8,689 bases of DNA. Source: an uncultured archaeon. GTDB lineage: Archaea > Thermoproteota > CALKCG01 > B24. Both the position numbers and the translations under genes were made by a program. The notes beneath the pieces were generated by a model that saw only the letters and a program-made list of their open reading frames with translations, ran no database searches and was not told the DNA's origin. Position 1 is the first letter of the stretch; every line of letters begins with the position of its first letter. The stretch spans positions 1 through 8,689 of the forward strand of contig CALKCG010000019.1 of NCBI GenBank assembly GCA_938082915.1, in the 5' to 3' direction. Below, one piece after another: positions 1 to 5,999 of this stretch.

Positions 1-472
1 TTTTACCGATTAAAGCTAATGCTCCAGCATCTACAAGTCGGCACAGCCTTAGGAAACGCCTCCTCCTAGGTATGATTATTTTAAACTGATTGAGAATAGT
101 TATACACGGTATCCTCAAAATCTTAGAAGCCAAAATAGTTGAAACTCTACTATCAGAAATAACTACTTTAGGTTGAAAATATCCGATTGTCATCAACTCG
201 AAAGCTATTTGTTTAAGAACTTTTACTGAGGCTATGAATGGACCGGGGTTTACAGTGCTCTGTCTAAAATCCACACCGCCATCTATCTTAACGGCGAATC
301 CTATGGATGGGGCCTTTCTGTACTGGAACTGTTTTCCCTTAATATAGTCTAAGCCATTGCCATAAGACGAGAAAACAACATCTACCCCTTTCTCTTTAAG
401 CCTCTCGGCTATGGGTATGCATCTCCCAGCATGACCTAAACCTATTCCACACACTCCAAAGTAAATGCTCAT
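1..472 (-). CDS. GT28/MurG-like glycosyltransferase, N-terminal part (cut by left edge)
   Basis: The minus-strand frame is open from an ATG at 472 to the window edge, giving 157 residues of the N-terminal half. It begins MSIYFGVCGIGLGHAGR, which is the glycine-rich first loop (GxGLGHxxR, residues 9-17) of GT-B fold glycosyltransferases of the GT28/GT1 type (MurG-like, COG1819-like). Further on, VVISDSRVSTILASK (about residues 103-117) and an IPCITILNQF strand match the second Rossmann-like half of the donor/acceptor N-domain. The nucleotide-sugar-binding C-domain lies outside the window, so donor and acceptor cannot be told. It starts 5 nt after the AMMECR1 stop, and an AAGGT Shine-Dalgarno lies inside the last codons of AMMECR1, so the two are almost certainly co-transcribed and translationally linked. 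A role in lipid or surface glycoconjugate synthesis is inference from the family only. Confidence 0.85.
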   Translation of the reverse strand, partial: MSIYFGVCGIGLGHAGRCIPIAERLKEKGVDVVFSSYGNGLDYIKGKQFQYRKAPSIGFAVKIDGGVDFRQSTVNPGPFIASVKVLKQIAFELMTIGYFQPKVVISDSRVSTILASKILRIPCITILNQFKIIIPRRRRFLRLCRLVDAGALALIGK

Positions 473-477
473 AGCTA

Positions 478-1098
478 CTACCTTAAAATCCTACGTTTAA
501 CTCGACCTCTAGGTTCCTCCTCTTCGAATATTTCAGCTTGAAATTTATACACTTTCGTATCTCTTAGAAGCCAGCTATCTGGGGTTAAACCAGCCTTCAT
601 GCATGCATTGCTTAGAAATTCCTCTTCATCCCAACCCCATTCAACTGCTACTTGCGGAAGTAGAAGTCCCTTGTATAGCCCTCTTTCAACGATCAACCCG
701 TCTACACCTATTCGAATACTCTTAGGTAGTTCCGTGGGATTATTGACGACTATACACTCGGGTCTGGTTAGAACGCTGACTTCGACCACTATACTATCCA
801 TTTCCTTCAAAGTTACAGGCGGAAACCTTGGGTCTCCTACAGCCGCCTCTATAGCGCTTTCAATCGTCGCCTCGACTAAAGGATGAGTTGGATATGGGAA
901 ACCTATACACCCCCTAAGCTCTTTAATCCCCGCAGCTAAACTATTTAGAGTTACGAAGACTCCGCGTTTAACACTCAAACTTTCAGGTATATCTGCAGGA
1001 GGCTTTATTTTGACACGTCTCTTAAGATAATCTTCAATGCTTCTCCTCGCGAGTTTGACCAGAAACTCTCCATCCTCATCAGTCAAATTGAGCGTCAT
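478..1098 (-). CDS. AMMECR1 domain protein
   Basis: This 206-residue protein has the complete AMMECR1 fold signature. It carries the hallmark LRGCIG motif at residues 61-66, GDPRFPPV at 88-95, an EVSVLTRPE strand at 106-114 and GLLLPQVAVEWGW at 144-156. Length and motif order match the archaeal single-domain family. The biochemical role of AMMECR1 is not established; in many prokaryotes it travels with Memo and a radical SAM protein, and neither is visible here. The ATG at 1098 is supported by a GGAG Shine-Dalgarno (1106-1109) with a 7-nt spacer, and by a TATA box whose expected transcript start is near 1113. The C-terminus is basic (RGRVKRRILR). It is the first gene of a minus-strand operon with the glycosyltransferase that follows. 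Confidence 0.95.
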   Translation of the reverse strand: MTLNLTDEDGEFLVKLARRSIEDYLKRRVKIKPPADIPESLSVKRGVFVTLNSLAAGIKELRGCIGFPYPTHPLVEATIESAIEAAVGDPRFPPVTLKEMDSIVVEVSVLTRPECIVVNNPTELPKSIRIGVDGLIVERGLYKGLLLPQVAVEWGWDEEEFLSNACMKAGLTPDSWLLRDTKVYKFQAEIFEEEEPRGRVKRRILR

Positions 1099-1129
1099 GC
1101 CCGGTCTCCAGCACTAATAATTTCGCGGT

Positions 1130-1149
1130 GAAACTCTTATAGGAGTTTC
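1130..1149. promoter_or_regulatory. Shared palindromic promoter, AMMECR1 / pyrC
   Basis: The 64-bp gap between the divergent AMMECR1 and pyrC genes contains a perfect 7-bp inverted repeat, GAAACTC (1130-1136) and GAGTTTC (1143-1149), around TTATAG (1137-1142). Read on the plus strand the core is CTTATAGG and on the minus strand CCTATAAG, so one TATA-like element can serve both directions. Counting about 26 bp from its centre gives transcript starts near 1165 (pyrC) and 1113 (AMMECR1). The first would make the pyrC message leaderless; the second leaves a short leader carrying the AMMECR1 Shine-Dalgarno. The palindrome could also bind a dimeric regulator. The promoter call is from sequence pattern only. 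Confidence 0.6.
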
Positions 1150-1162
1150 TATTAAACTATGG

Positions 1163-2503
1163 TTGTTGAAAAGCCTTAGACTGAAAAACTGTAAAATCTT
1201 CTACAGAGGGTCTGTGATCAGTGACGTTGAAATCCTCATAGAGGATGGTAAGATCACACGTTTAACCAAATTGAAGATAAACAGGCCAGTTGACGAGGTA
1301 ATAGACCTTAACGGTTTACTCGTCATACCTGGGCTTATCGACGTACATGTACACCTTAGAGGACTTAACCTAGCGTATAAAGAGGACTATGATACTGGAA
1401 CTCTGGCAGCTGCCTTCGGAGGGTTTTCAACTGTTTTAGACATGCCTAATACAGATCCGGCTACTGAAAACGTTGAAACGCTCAAGCTTAAAGTTGAAGC
1501 TGCTAAGCCTAAAATATATGTGAACGTCGGGTTTTACAGCTTTATACCCGAAAAGTTAACTGAAATTCGCAGGCTTATCGCTGGAGGGGTCTTCGGGTTT
1601 AAAGTATTCATGCATAAAGTTATGCCTGGATACAAATTCAACAGCTTAGAAGACTTGAGGAAGCCATTTGAATCCATCGGTGAAACCGGTTTACCTGTAC
1701 TTGTCCATGCTGAGAAGAGGGAGATCTATGAAACCGTGAAACGGGAAAATCCCGACGGAAGTTTAGAGGCTTTTGAAGCAGCCTTCTCCGAGGACTCTGA
1801 AAGTGAATCTGTAAACGAACTCATCGCTATGCTTAGGAAAATTAAACCTGTAAGATTGCATTTCTGCCACATAAGCTCCCAGCCCTCCCTCAGACGCATA
1901 GCTGAAGCTAAGGCTGAAGGGCTATCGATTACATGCGAAGTCACACCTCACCATCTGCTGCTTTCAAGAAGAAGCTATGAAACCCTTGGAATATACGGTC
2001 TCGTCGACCCACCCTTAAGATCTGAAGCCTGCGTCGAAGGACTGTGGGCTGGTATTAGACGAAGCGTGGTGGATTGCATAGCATCAGACCACGCTCCGCA
2101 CACTTTCGAAGAAAAATCTACTGGGAATATTTGGAATATTAAAACCGGGTTTCCAGGTTTAGAGACACTTCTACCTCTCATGCTTGACTGTATTAACAGA
2201 GGCTGGTTAAGCCTCTCTAAGCTGGTTAAGCTTACTTCTCAAAACCCAGCTAAAATATTCAGAATCGCTGGTAGAGGATCCATTGAAATTGGCTATTGGG
2301 CTGATTTAACCGTGGTGGATTTAAACGGAGAATTTACAATAGACCCCTTAAAGTTTAAATCTAAGGCTATGCACAGTCCGTTTAAAGGATGGAGAGGAAG
2401 GGGTACTGTTAAAGGCATTTTCGTCAACGGTACCCCGGTCGTTTTAAACGGCGAACTTTTAAGTGAACCAGGAACCGGTAGAATACTTAAACCGGGTGTT
2501 TAA
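1163..2503 (+). CDS. pyrC: Dihydroorotase (class I, PyrC)
   Basis: Dihydroorotase cyclises N-carbamoyl-L-aspartate to dihydroorotate in cytoplasmic pyrimidine synthesis. The 446-residue protein has the full amidohydrolase metal site. D60-x-H62-x-H64-x-R66 is the first metal motif, and MPNT (94-97) holds the substrate Asn. K147 in GFKVFM is the expected carboxylated lysine. H182 (HAEK), H236 (FCHIS) and D309 (ASDHAPH) complete the site. DPPLRS (282-287) and TGFPGLET (328-335) are further DHOase-type loops, which favour it over hydantoinase or allantoinase. Length is normal for the archaeal/bacterial class I enzyme. The start is a TTG (1163, or the next codon at 1166). A nearby ATG at 1159 is in another frame and soon hits a stop. 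No well-placed Shine-Dalgarno exists, and the TATA spacing suggests a leaderless message. The Mut7-C gene follows after 2 nt. Confidence 0.95.
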   Translation: MLKSLRLKNCKIFYRGSVISDVEILIEDGKITRLTKLKINRPVDEVIDLNGLLVIPGLIDVHVHLRGLNLAYKEDYDTGTLAAAFGGFSTVLDMPNTDPATENVETLKLKVEAAKPKIYVNVGFYSFIPEKLTEIRRLIAGGVFGFKVFMHKVMPGYKFNSLEDLRKPFESIGETGLPVLVHAEKREIYETVKRENPDGSLEAFEAAFSEDSESESVNELIAMLRKIKPVRLHFCHISSQPSLRRIAEAKAEGLSITCEVTPHHLLLSRRSYETLGIYGLVDPPLRSEACVEGLWAGIRRSVVDCIASDHAPHTFEEKSTGNIWNIKTGFPGLETLLPLMLDCINRGWLSLSKLVKLTSQNPAKIFRIAGRGSIEIGYWADLTVVDLNGEFTIDPLKFKSKAMHSPFKGWRGRGTVKGIFVNGTPVVLNGELLSEPGTGRILKPGV

Positions 2504-2505
2504 GA

Positions 2506-2988
2506 TTGAATAATGTTTTCATAGTAGATCTAATGCTTGGGAGAACCGCCAGATGGCTTAGAATACTCGGCTTAAACGTACTCTACAACCCATCTTGGAC
2601 AGATGAAGACATAATTAAAATAGCCTCTGAGTTGAACGCTATAATACTTACAAAAGATAGAAAGCTTACATCTAGAGCTTTAAGCATGGGATTGAATGCA
2701 GTAGAGGTAGCTGGTAAAACTGAAGCTGAGAGAATAGGCTTTCTCTTGAAAACGTTTAGATTAAAACCGGTTATAGACCCTTCAAAAAGCAGATGCCCGA
2801 CCTGCAATAGCCCTATAAGAGAAGCATCTAAAGATGAAGTCGTAGGCTTAGTGCCAGATGGTGTTATACGTAGACAATCGAAGTTTTGGATATGTGTCAA
2901 CTGTGGAAAAGTGTACTGGCTCGGCTCCCACTTTAAAAACATGTGCAAATTCCTAAATTCTCTGTCAAATCCCTCAAACTCTTTCTAG
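2506..2988 (+). CDS. Mut7-C RNase-domain protein (PIN-like fold plus zinc ribbon)
   Basis: The 160-residue protein matches the Mut7-C (DUF82, COG1656) family. An N-terminal PIN-like part has VDLMLGRTARWLRILG (7-22, acidic residue D8) and IILTKDRKL (46-54, D51). A C-terminal zinc ribbon has C97-P-T-C100 and C130-V-N-C133, then the family-typical GKVYWLGSHFKNM (134-146). Members are predicted RNases by fold; no substrate is known from this sequence. The start is a TTG at 2506, directly after the pyrC stop (2 nt), with GGTG at 2495-2498 as a plausible ribosome site spaced 7 nt. The near ATG at 2513 is out of frame. The coupling implies co-expression with pyrC, although no functional link is obvious. 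The last dozen residues after KNMCKFL are poorly conserved-looking and Ser/Asn-rich. Confidence 0.9.
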   Translation: MNNVFIVDLMLGRTARWLRILGLNVLYNPSWTDEDIIKIASELNAIILTKDRKLTSRALSMGLNAVEVAGKTEAERIGFLLKTFRLKPVIDPSKSRCPTCNSPIREASKDEVVGLVPDGVIRRQSKFWICVNCGKVYWLGSHFKNMCKFLNSLSNPSNSF

Positions 2989-3056
2989 AGAAGAATCATA
3001 GAGTTAAGAAGAGCAATGTAGTCGAACTTGTCTTCGACGAGTCTAATCTCTTTTAA
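2943..3056 (+). CDS. Candidate small ORF overlapping the Mut7-C 3' end
   Basis: In another frame, a GTG at 2943 opens a 37-residue reading frame that overlaps the last 46 nt of the Mut7-C gene and ends with TAA at 3054-3056. Its product has a protein-like composition with alternating hydrophobic and charged residues (for example LKLFLEKNHRVKK, then SNVVELVFDESNLF). No Shine-Dalgarno is seen before the GTG and I recognise no family. It could be a true small gene, the remnant of an older one, or chance. A hairpin lies inside its 3' half, which argues partly against coding. Confidence 0.2.
   Translation: MQIPKFSVKSLKLFLEKNHRVKKSNVVELVFDESNLF
3021..3054 (+). terminator. Possible terminator hairpin after pyrC/Mut7-C unit
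   Basis: GTCGAA (3021-3026) and TTCGAC (3033-3038) form a perfect 6-bp stem with a 6-nt loop, followed by a pyrimidine tract ending TCTCTTTT (3047-3054). The position, 33 bp after the Mut7-C stop, suits transcript termination. The tract is not pure T and the spacing from stem to tract is long, so this is a weak call. Confidence 0.25.
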
Positions 3057-3241
3057 ACGATTCAATTATATCCCAGATGTGTAGAGAGTATTCCCCTACT
3101 TCCACGATGATCTAACCCAGAATAGTATAACCTTAGACGTAGGTCCATTACATTAACTATCTGTAGAAACTTAGGGTTAAAGTAGGAAGCATTACGGTGG
3201 GTCGTAAAACTCTATGGGGGAAGACTTAAAATGTCTCATTA
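3057..3241. other. Intergenic stretch without recognisable gene
   Basis: Together with the end of the Mut7-C gene this is part of a gap of about 290 bp before the M24-like gene. All frames are broken by frequent stops. The longest reads are under about 30 codons with no ribosome site. I see no RNA gene, repeat array or clear riboswitch. Confidence 0.5.
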
Positions 3242-3248
3242 ATGATTC

Positions 3249-3255
3249 ATATAAA
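3249..3255 (+). promoter_or_regulatory. TATA box for the M24-like / PIG-L unit
   Basis: ATATAAA is centred 26 bp ahead of the A of the ATG at 3278, which is the standard archaeal TATA-to-start distance. The transcript would therefore begin on the start codon itself (leaderless). This is the main reason for preferring the ATG at 3278 over the in-frame ATG at 3242, which would lie upstream of the TATA box and has no ribosome site. Confidence 0.6.
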
Positions 3256-3277
3256 GGTAATCTACTTGAAAACCGCT

Positions 3278-4633
3278 ATGTTGGTTGAAGTGGCAAATCG
3301 TATTGTAGAAGAGTATGTAGAGAATATAGATAGATCTTTGAAGATTCCCCGTGAAGAGTATGAACAGAGGTGGCGGCGTGTTCAAGATGCTATGGCTGTT
3401 AAAGGATACGACCTACTGTATGTCTGTGGAAGCGAATTAGATAGGAGTGACGCTGCTTGGCTTGCTGGAGTATTCGACCCGATGATTGAAAGATACGCTG
3501 TAATACTGCCCTTAGATGGAAGACCTGTTATTTTAGCCGGGTCTGAAGGCGGTCATGTTCTTGAGGAGGCCGCTGAAGAATCTGGGGTCAATGTAGCATT
3601 GCTTAGAGAGTTTCAGATTTCCGATGAAGAATACCGCTGGGCCAGCTTCATCAGGCTCGAGGATGCTTTGAGGAGGCGTGGTCTGCTTAGAAGTGGAGTA
3701 AATGTTGTCGTTGCTTCAGCATTGGAGTTTCTACCATGCTCTCAGCTTTTCATGCTTCAATCAATCTTCGGAAAAGATAACGTGATAATAGACCCTGAGA
3801 TTTTACGGTTAATAAAGTATGAGAAATCTGATATAGAGTTAGCAGTAATGCAGGAGGCTAATAAGATTGCGGATGCTGCGTTGAGAGGTATGCTTGCCGT
3901 TACGGTTCCAGGTATTACTGAGCTGCAGATTGCCGCCGTAGGAGACTACATAATGAAGTCTCTAGGCGCTGGAAGGACCGGCTTCTGCACGATCGTTACA
4001 TCTGGGGATAGAAACTACACGGTTATAGGTCCCGCATCTAACAAGGTTGTTCAGAAGGGGGAGTTTGCCTCATTGGGTGTAAGTCCAACTTTTAACGGTT
4101 ACCATGGGGTTGTAAGACGTACTGTGAGAGCTGGTGTAGACCCGGATTCAGAGCAGAAGTCTTTTCTTAAGGCTGTTGAAGACTTGTACGTAGTTGTTAT
4201 GGAGGCTGTTAAGGAAGCTGCGAAAGAGAATCTTCCATCAAACTACATAGACCAAAGGGGGAAGAAGTTTCTCGAGAGTCTCAGACTTAAGACTTTAAAC
4301 GGTACATTCCGTATGCCGAGAGAGCCTTACACATTTATACATAATATGGGTTGTTCAGAGTGCCAAGAAGGTTATGGAGCTGTTACCTCACATACGGAAA
4401 ATCCATTGGGTCGTCAGGTAGCTCTTGCAATCGACGTAGCTCTATTAGGCTTTGAGGAAAGGGGTAAACCAGTATTCCCGGTCTTATATGCTGTTATTGA
4501 AGATGCTTTTTGGAAGAAAGGGTCGCAAATAGGCGTTTACAATAGGCTTCCATTAAACGTTCAACAATTCGTAGGTAATACTAAGCCTATTGAAGACAAC
4601 GTCAACCCGTATCACTCTATGTTCAAACTTTAA
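3278..4633 (+). CDS. M24 (pita-bread) family protein lacking most metal ligands
   Basis: This is a 451-residue two-domain protein from the ATG at 3278, or 463 residues from 3242. A creatinase-type N-domain (PREEYEQRWRRVQDAM through about residue 170) is followed by an M24 pita-bread domain (EKSDIELAVMQEANKIADAAL onward). The domain order is that of Xaa-Pro aminopeptidases, prolidases and creatinase. Aligning by eye, the first metal Asp (normally GDxVxxDxG) is Gly267, the second (normally GYxSDxxRT) is Val278, the GH histidine is Cys359 (HNMGCSECQEG) and the fourth ligand Glu is Asp386. Only the last Glu, E408 in IEDAF, is kept. The usual substrate His before the first ligand is also absent. 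It is therefore unlikely to be a dinuclear metallopeptidase; a creatinase-like metal-free hydrolase is one option. The PIG-L deacetylase follows by 16 nt, in one operon. Confidence 0.85.
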   Translation: MLVEVANRIVEEYVENIDRSLKIPREEYEQRWRRVQDAMAVKGYDLLYVCGSELDRSDAAWLAGVFDPMIERYAVILPLDGRPVILAGSEGGHVLEEAAEESGVNVALLREFQISDEEYRWASFIRLEDALRRRGLLRSGVNVVVASALEFLPCSQLFMLQSIFGKDNVIIDPEILRLIKYEKSDIELAVMQEANKIADAALRGMLAVTVPGITELQIAAVGDYIMKSLGAGRTGFCTIVTSGDRNYTVIGPASNKVVQKGEFASLGVSPTFNGYHGVVRRTVRAGVDPDSEQKSFLKAVEDLYVVVMEAVKEAAKENLPSNYIDQRGKKFLESLRLKTLNGTFRMPREPYTFIHNMGCSECQEGYGAVTSHTENPLGRQVALAIDVALLGFEERGKPVFPVLYAVIEDAFWKKGSQIGVYNRLPLNVQQFVGNTKPIEDNVNPYHSMFKL

Positions 4634-4649
4634 ATTGAAGGTGTAACGG

Positions 4650-5516
4650 ATGTCAGATGATTTCACGTACTACGATTTACAGATGAGTGTTAAAAGCAAC
4701 GATGTAGGTTTGATCTTCAACTGTTGGCATGGAGAGGATGAGAGAGTTGTGATTTTAAGCCCTCATGATGACGATGCCTTACTCGGCGCTGGCTACCTCA
4801 TATTAGCGGTCATGAAAGCCGGGGGCGAGCCTTACATTGTCGTTTACTGTGATGGGCGGGGAGGATATAGTAGCGTAGATTTAAAGGATAAAATAGTTTC
4901 CATTAGAAGGTGCGAGTCTTTAAATGCTTATAAAAAGCTTGGGGTGAAAGAGGAGAATATAATGCATTTAGACTATCCGGATTTCAGTTTAAGATCCTAC
5001 GTCAGCTGGGTTCTTCCAAACGGACTCGAGGGGTCAACTTCTAAAACTATTAAGCTGTTGAGATGTATTAAACCGACAAGACTGCTAGTGCCGAACGAGT
5101 ATAGGGAACATATGGACCATGAGGCTTTATCGTACATAGGCTCCTACGACGGCCCTCAAATCGGAGACCCTGTTCTAGTAGACTTAGGTCCACCATTTAA
5201 AGTGAAAAGCTATCTGAAGTACTGTGTTTGGGGGGACTTTTCACCTGAAGATGCCTTTTTATCAAATAGAGATCCATCGCTGCGGGGGAATGTTGCAGTT
5301 AAAGTGAAGAAGGAGGCTGAAGAAAAAGTCATTAAAGCACTTGAAGAATTCAAATCCCAGAGGGAAATCATTAAAAACATTGTAAAGAGGCGAAAAGATA
5401 GATTTCTAAACGGATATTACATTGAAGTCTACCAAAAGTTCAATCCAAGACCAGAAATCGACTATCAACCATATAAAGGGAAAATAATTGAAATAGATAG
5501 ACTGGCTAAAAGTTGA
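4650..5516 (+). CDS. PIG-L/LmbE family deacetylase
   Basis: The 288-residue protein has the PIG-L/LmbE N-acetyl-sugar deacetylase pattern. VVILSPHDDDALLGAG (33-48) stands where the canonical AHPDDE zinc loop is, with H39 as ligand, D41 as the expected catalytic base and D42 as ligand. EHMDHEAL (153-160) supplies the second zinc motif, H154 and H157. The canonical Pro and Glu of the loop are replaced by D40 and A43. Family members remove acetyl or similar acyl groups from amino sugars or related small molecules; the substrate here is unknown. An AAGGTG ribosome site (4638-4643) lies 6 nt before the ATG. It sits 16 nt after the M24-like gene and 36 nt before the small membrane protein. The charged, coiled C-terminal part (EEAEEKVIKAL and on) is likely helical. 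No signal peptide, so it should be cytoplasmic. Confidence 0.88.
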   Translation: MSDDFTYYDLQMSVKSNDVGLIFNCWHGEDERVVILSPHDDDALLGAGYLILAVMKAGGEPYIVVYCDGRGGYSSVDLKDKIVSIRRCESLNAYKKLGVKEENIMHLDYPDFSLRSYVSWVLPNGLEGSTSKTIKLLRCIKPTRLLVPNEYREHMDHEALSYIGSYDGPQIGDPVLVDLGPPFKVKSYLKYCVWGDFSPEDAFLSNRDPSLRGNVAVKVKKEAEEKVIKALEEFKSQREIIKNIVKRRKDRFLNGYYIEVYQKFNPRPEIDYQPYKGKIIEIDRLAKS

Positions 5517-5552
5517 ATGGTTTAAAACACAGCCTCCGTATAGAGGGGTATC

Positions 5553-5720
5553 GTGGAAAAGAGGGGTTTAGCAGTTCTTGCAGTAAGCCTGCTAACTGTA
5601 GTATCAGTCTTAGGGGCTTATTACCATTTTATTTACCTTCCAGAGAGACAGAGGGAGGAGATGGTAAAGCTGTTGATGGATTATGCGGGTTTTTACATGG
5701 GAGGATGCTATGGAGTTTAA
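5553..5720 (+). CDS. Small membrane-anchored protein (possibly the 5' part of a frameshifted gene)
   Basis: A GTG at 5553 opens a 55-residue frame, with a GAGG ribosome site (5543-5546) 6 nt upstream. An in-frame stop at 5541 excludes longer versions. The product has a short basic start (MEKRG), one hydrophobic helix (about residues 6-25) and then a charged segment (LPERQREEMVKLLMDYAGF). This is the pattern of a type I/II single-pass anchor with a tail. The last residues (YMGGCYGV) look unlike the rest. The next frame (+1) continues with protein-like sequence from the T5 run at 5690-5694, so the gene may be split (see the next entry). It follows the PIG-L stop by 36 nt and is probably in the same transcript. 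No family recognised. Confidence 0.6.
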   Translation: MEKRGLAVLAVSLLTVVSVLGAYYHFIYLPERQREEMVKLLMDYAGFYMGGCYGV

Positions 5721-5898
5721 TAAAGAGTTTGAAGAATGTGCACCCTGCAATCAAACGCTGCTTGAGTTTGCTAGATTCTTTAAAGAATATCCATTGACGA
5801 CTTTCAAAATTTATAAGCTGACAAATTCATTTCCAAAAACTTTAAATTCCCTGGACAATTCTAAGCCCATTATCTCCACGAACTTTTCTAGGTGGTGA
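5710..5898 (+). CDS. Small ORF overlapping the membrane-anchor ORF (second half or separate gene)
   Basis: This frame gives 62 residues from an ATG at 5710 and overlaps the previous ORF by 11 nt. A GGGAGG site (5699-5704) with a 5-nt spacer precedes the ATG, so independent, coupled translation is possible. The product starts MEFNKEFEECAPCNQTLLEF and has a CxxC pair (CAPC). Its C-terminal half is rich in Ser, Asn, Thr and Lys and looks less constrained. Alternatively, removing one T from the run at 5690-5694 joins it to the anchor ORF as one 114-residue membrane-tethered protein (reading DYAGFTWEDAMEFNKEF at the join). I cannot decide between a sequencing error, a real mutation and two overlapping genes. 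No family recognised. Confidence 0.4.
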   Translation: MEFNKEFEECAPCNQTLLEFARFFKEYPLTTFKIYKLTNSFPKTLNSLDNSKPIISTNFSRW

Positions 5899-5999
5899 CT
5901 TGGAACTTGCTTATTGCTTTAGCACATGGGTTTAAAGAAAGGTGAAATATCCGAAATTTTATAAATTATATCCGCATCATCTTCTTGCAAAGAGGATAC
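5899..5999. other. Promoter-bearing gap before DUF2070
   Basis: A short gap with no ORF of note. The only clear content is the BRE/TATA element listed separately and the ribosome site next to the DUF2070 ATG. Confidence 0.5.
5951..5965 (+). promoter_or_regulatory. BRE/TATA promoter of DUF2070
   Basis: CCGAAA (5951-5956) followed by TTTTATAAA (5957-5965) is a good archaeal BRE plus TATA box. Its centre predicts a transcript start near 5987. That gives a leader of about 13 nt carrying AGAGGA directly before the ATG at 6000. It makes the TTG at 5985 unlikely as the start, since it would lie at or just before the transcript start. Confidence 0.6.

Noticed and set aside
119..573. Repeat of CTTAGAAGCCA near 122 and 563
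   Set aside because: Eleven bases shared inside two unrelated coding regions, with no extension; most likely chance.
599..886. Plus-strand ORF inside AMMECR1
   Set aside because: Ser/Thr-rich antisense shadow of a gene with clear family motifs.
2583..2948. Minus-strand ORF opposite Mut7-C
   Set aside because: Antisense shadow; no ribosome site or recognisable domain, and the plus strand has conserved motifs.
3061..3175. Possible short reading frames between Mut7-C and the M24-like gene
   Set aside because: All are under about 30 codons, without ribosome sites or protein-like composition.
5513..5797. 94-codon ORF starting on a TTG overlapping the PIG-L stop
   Set aside because: It has a Cys/Ser/Gly-rich, unstructured composition and no ribosome site. 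It competes with the anchor ORF at 5553, which has a clear membrane helix and a GAGG site.
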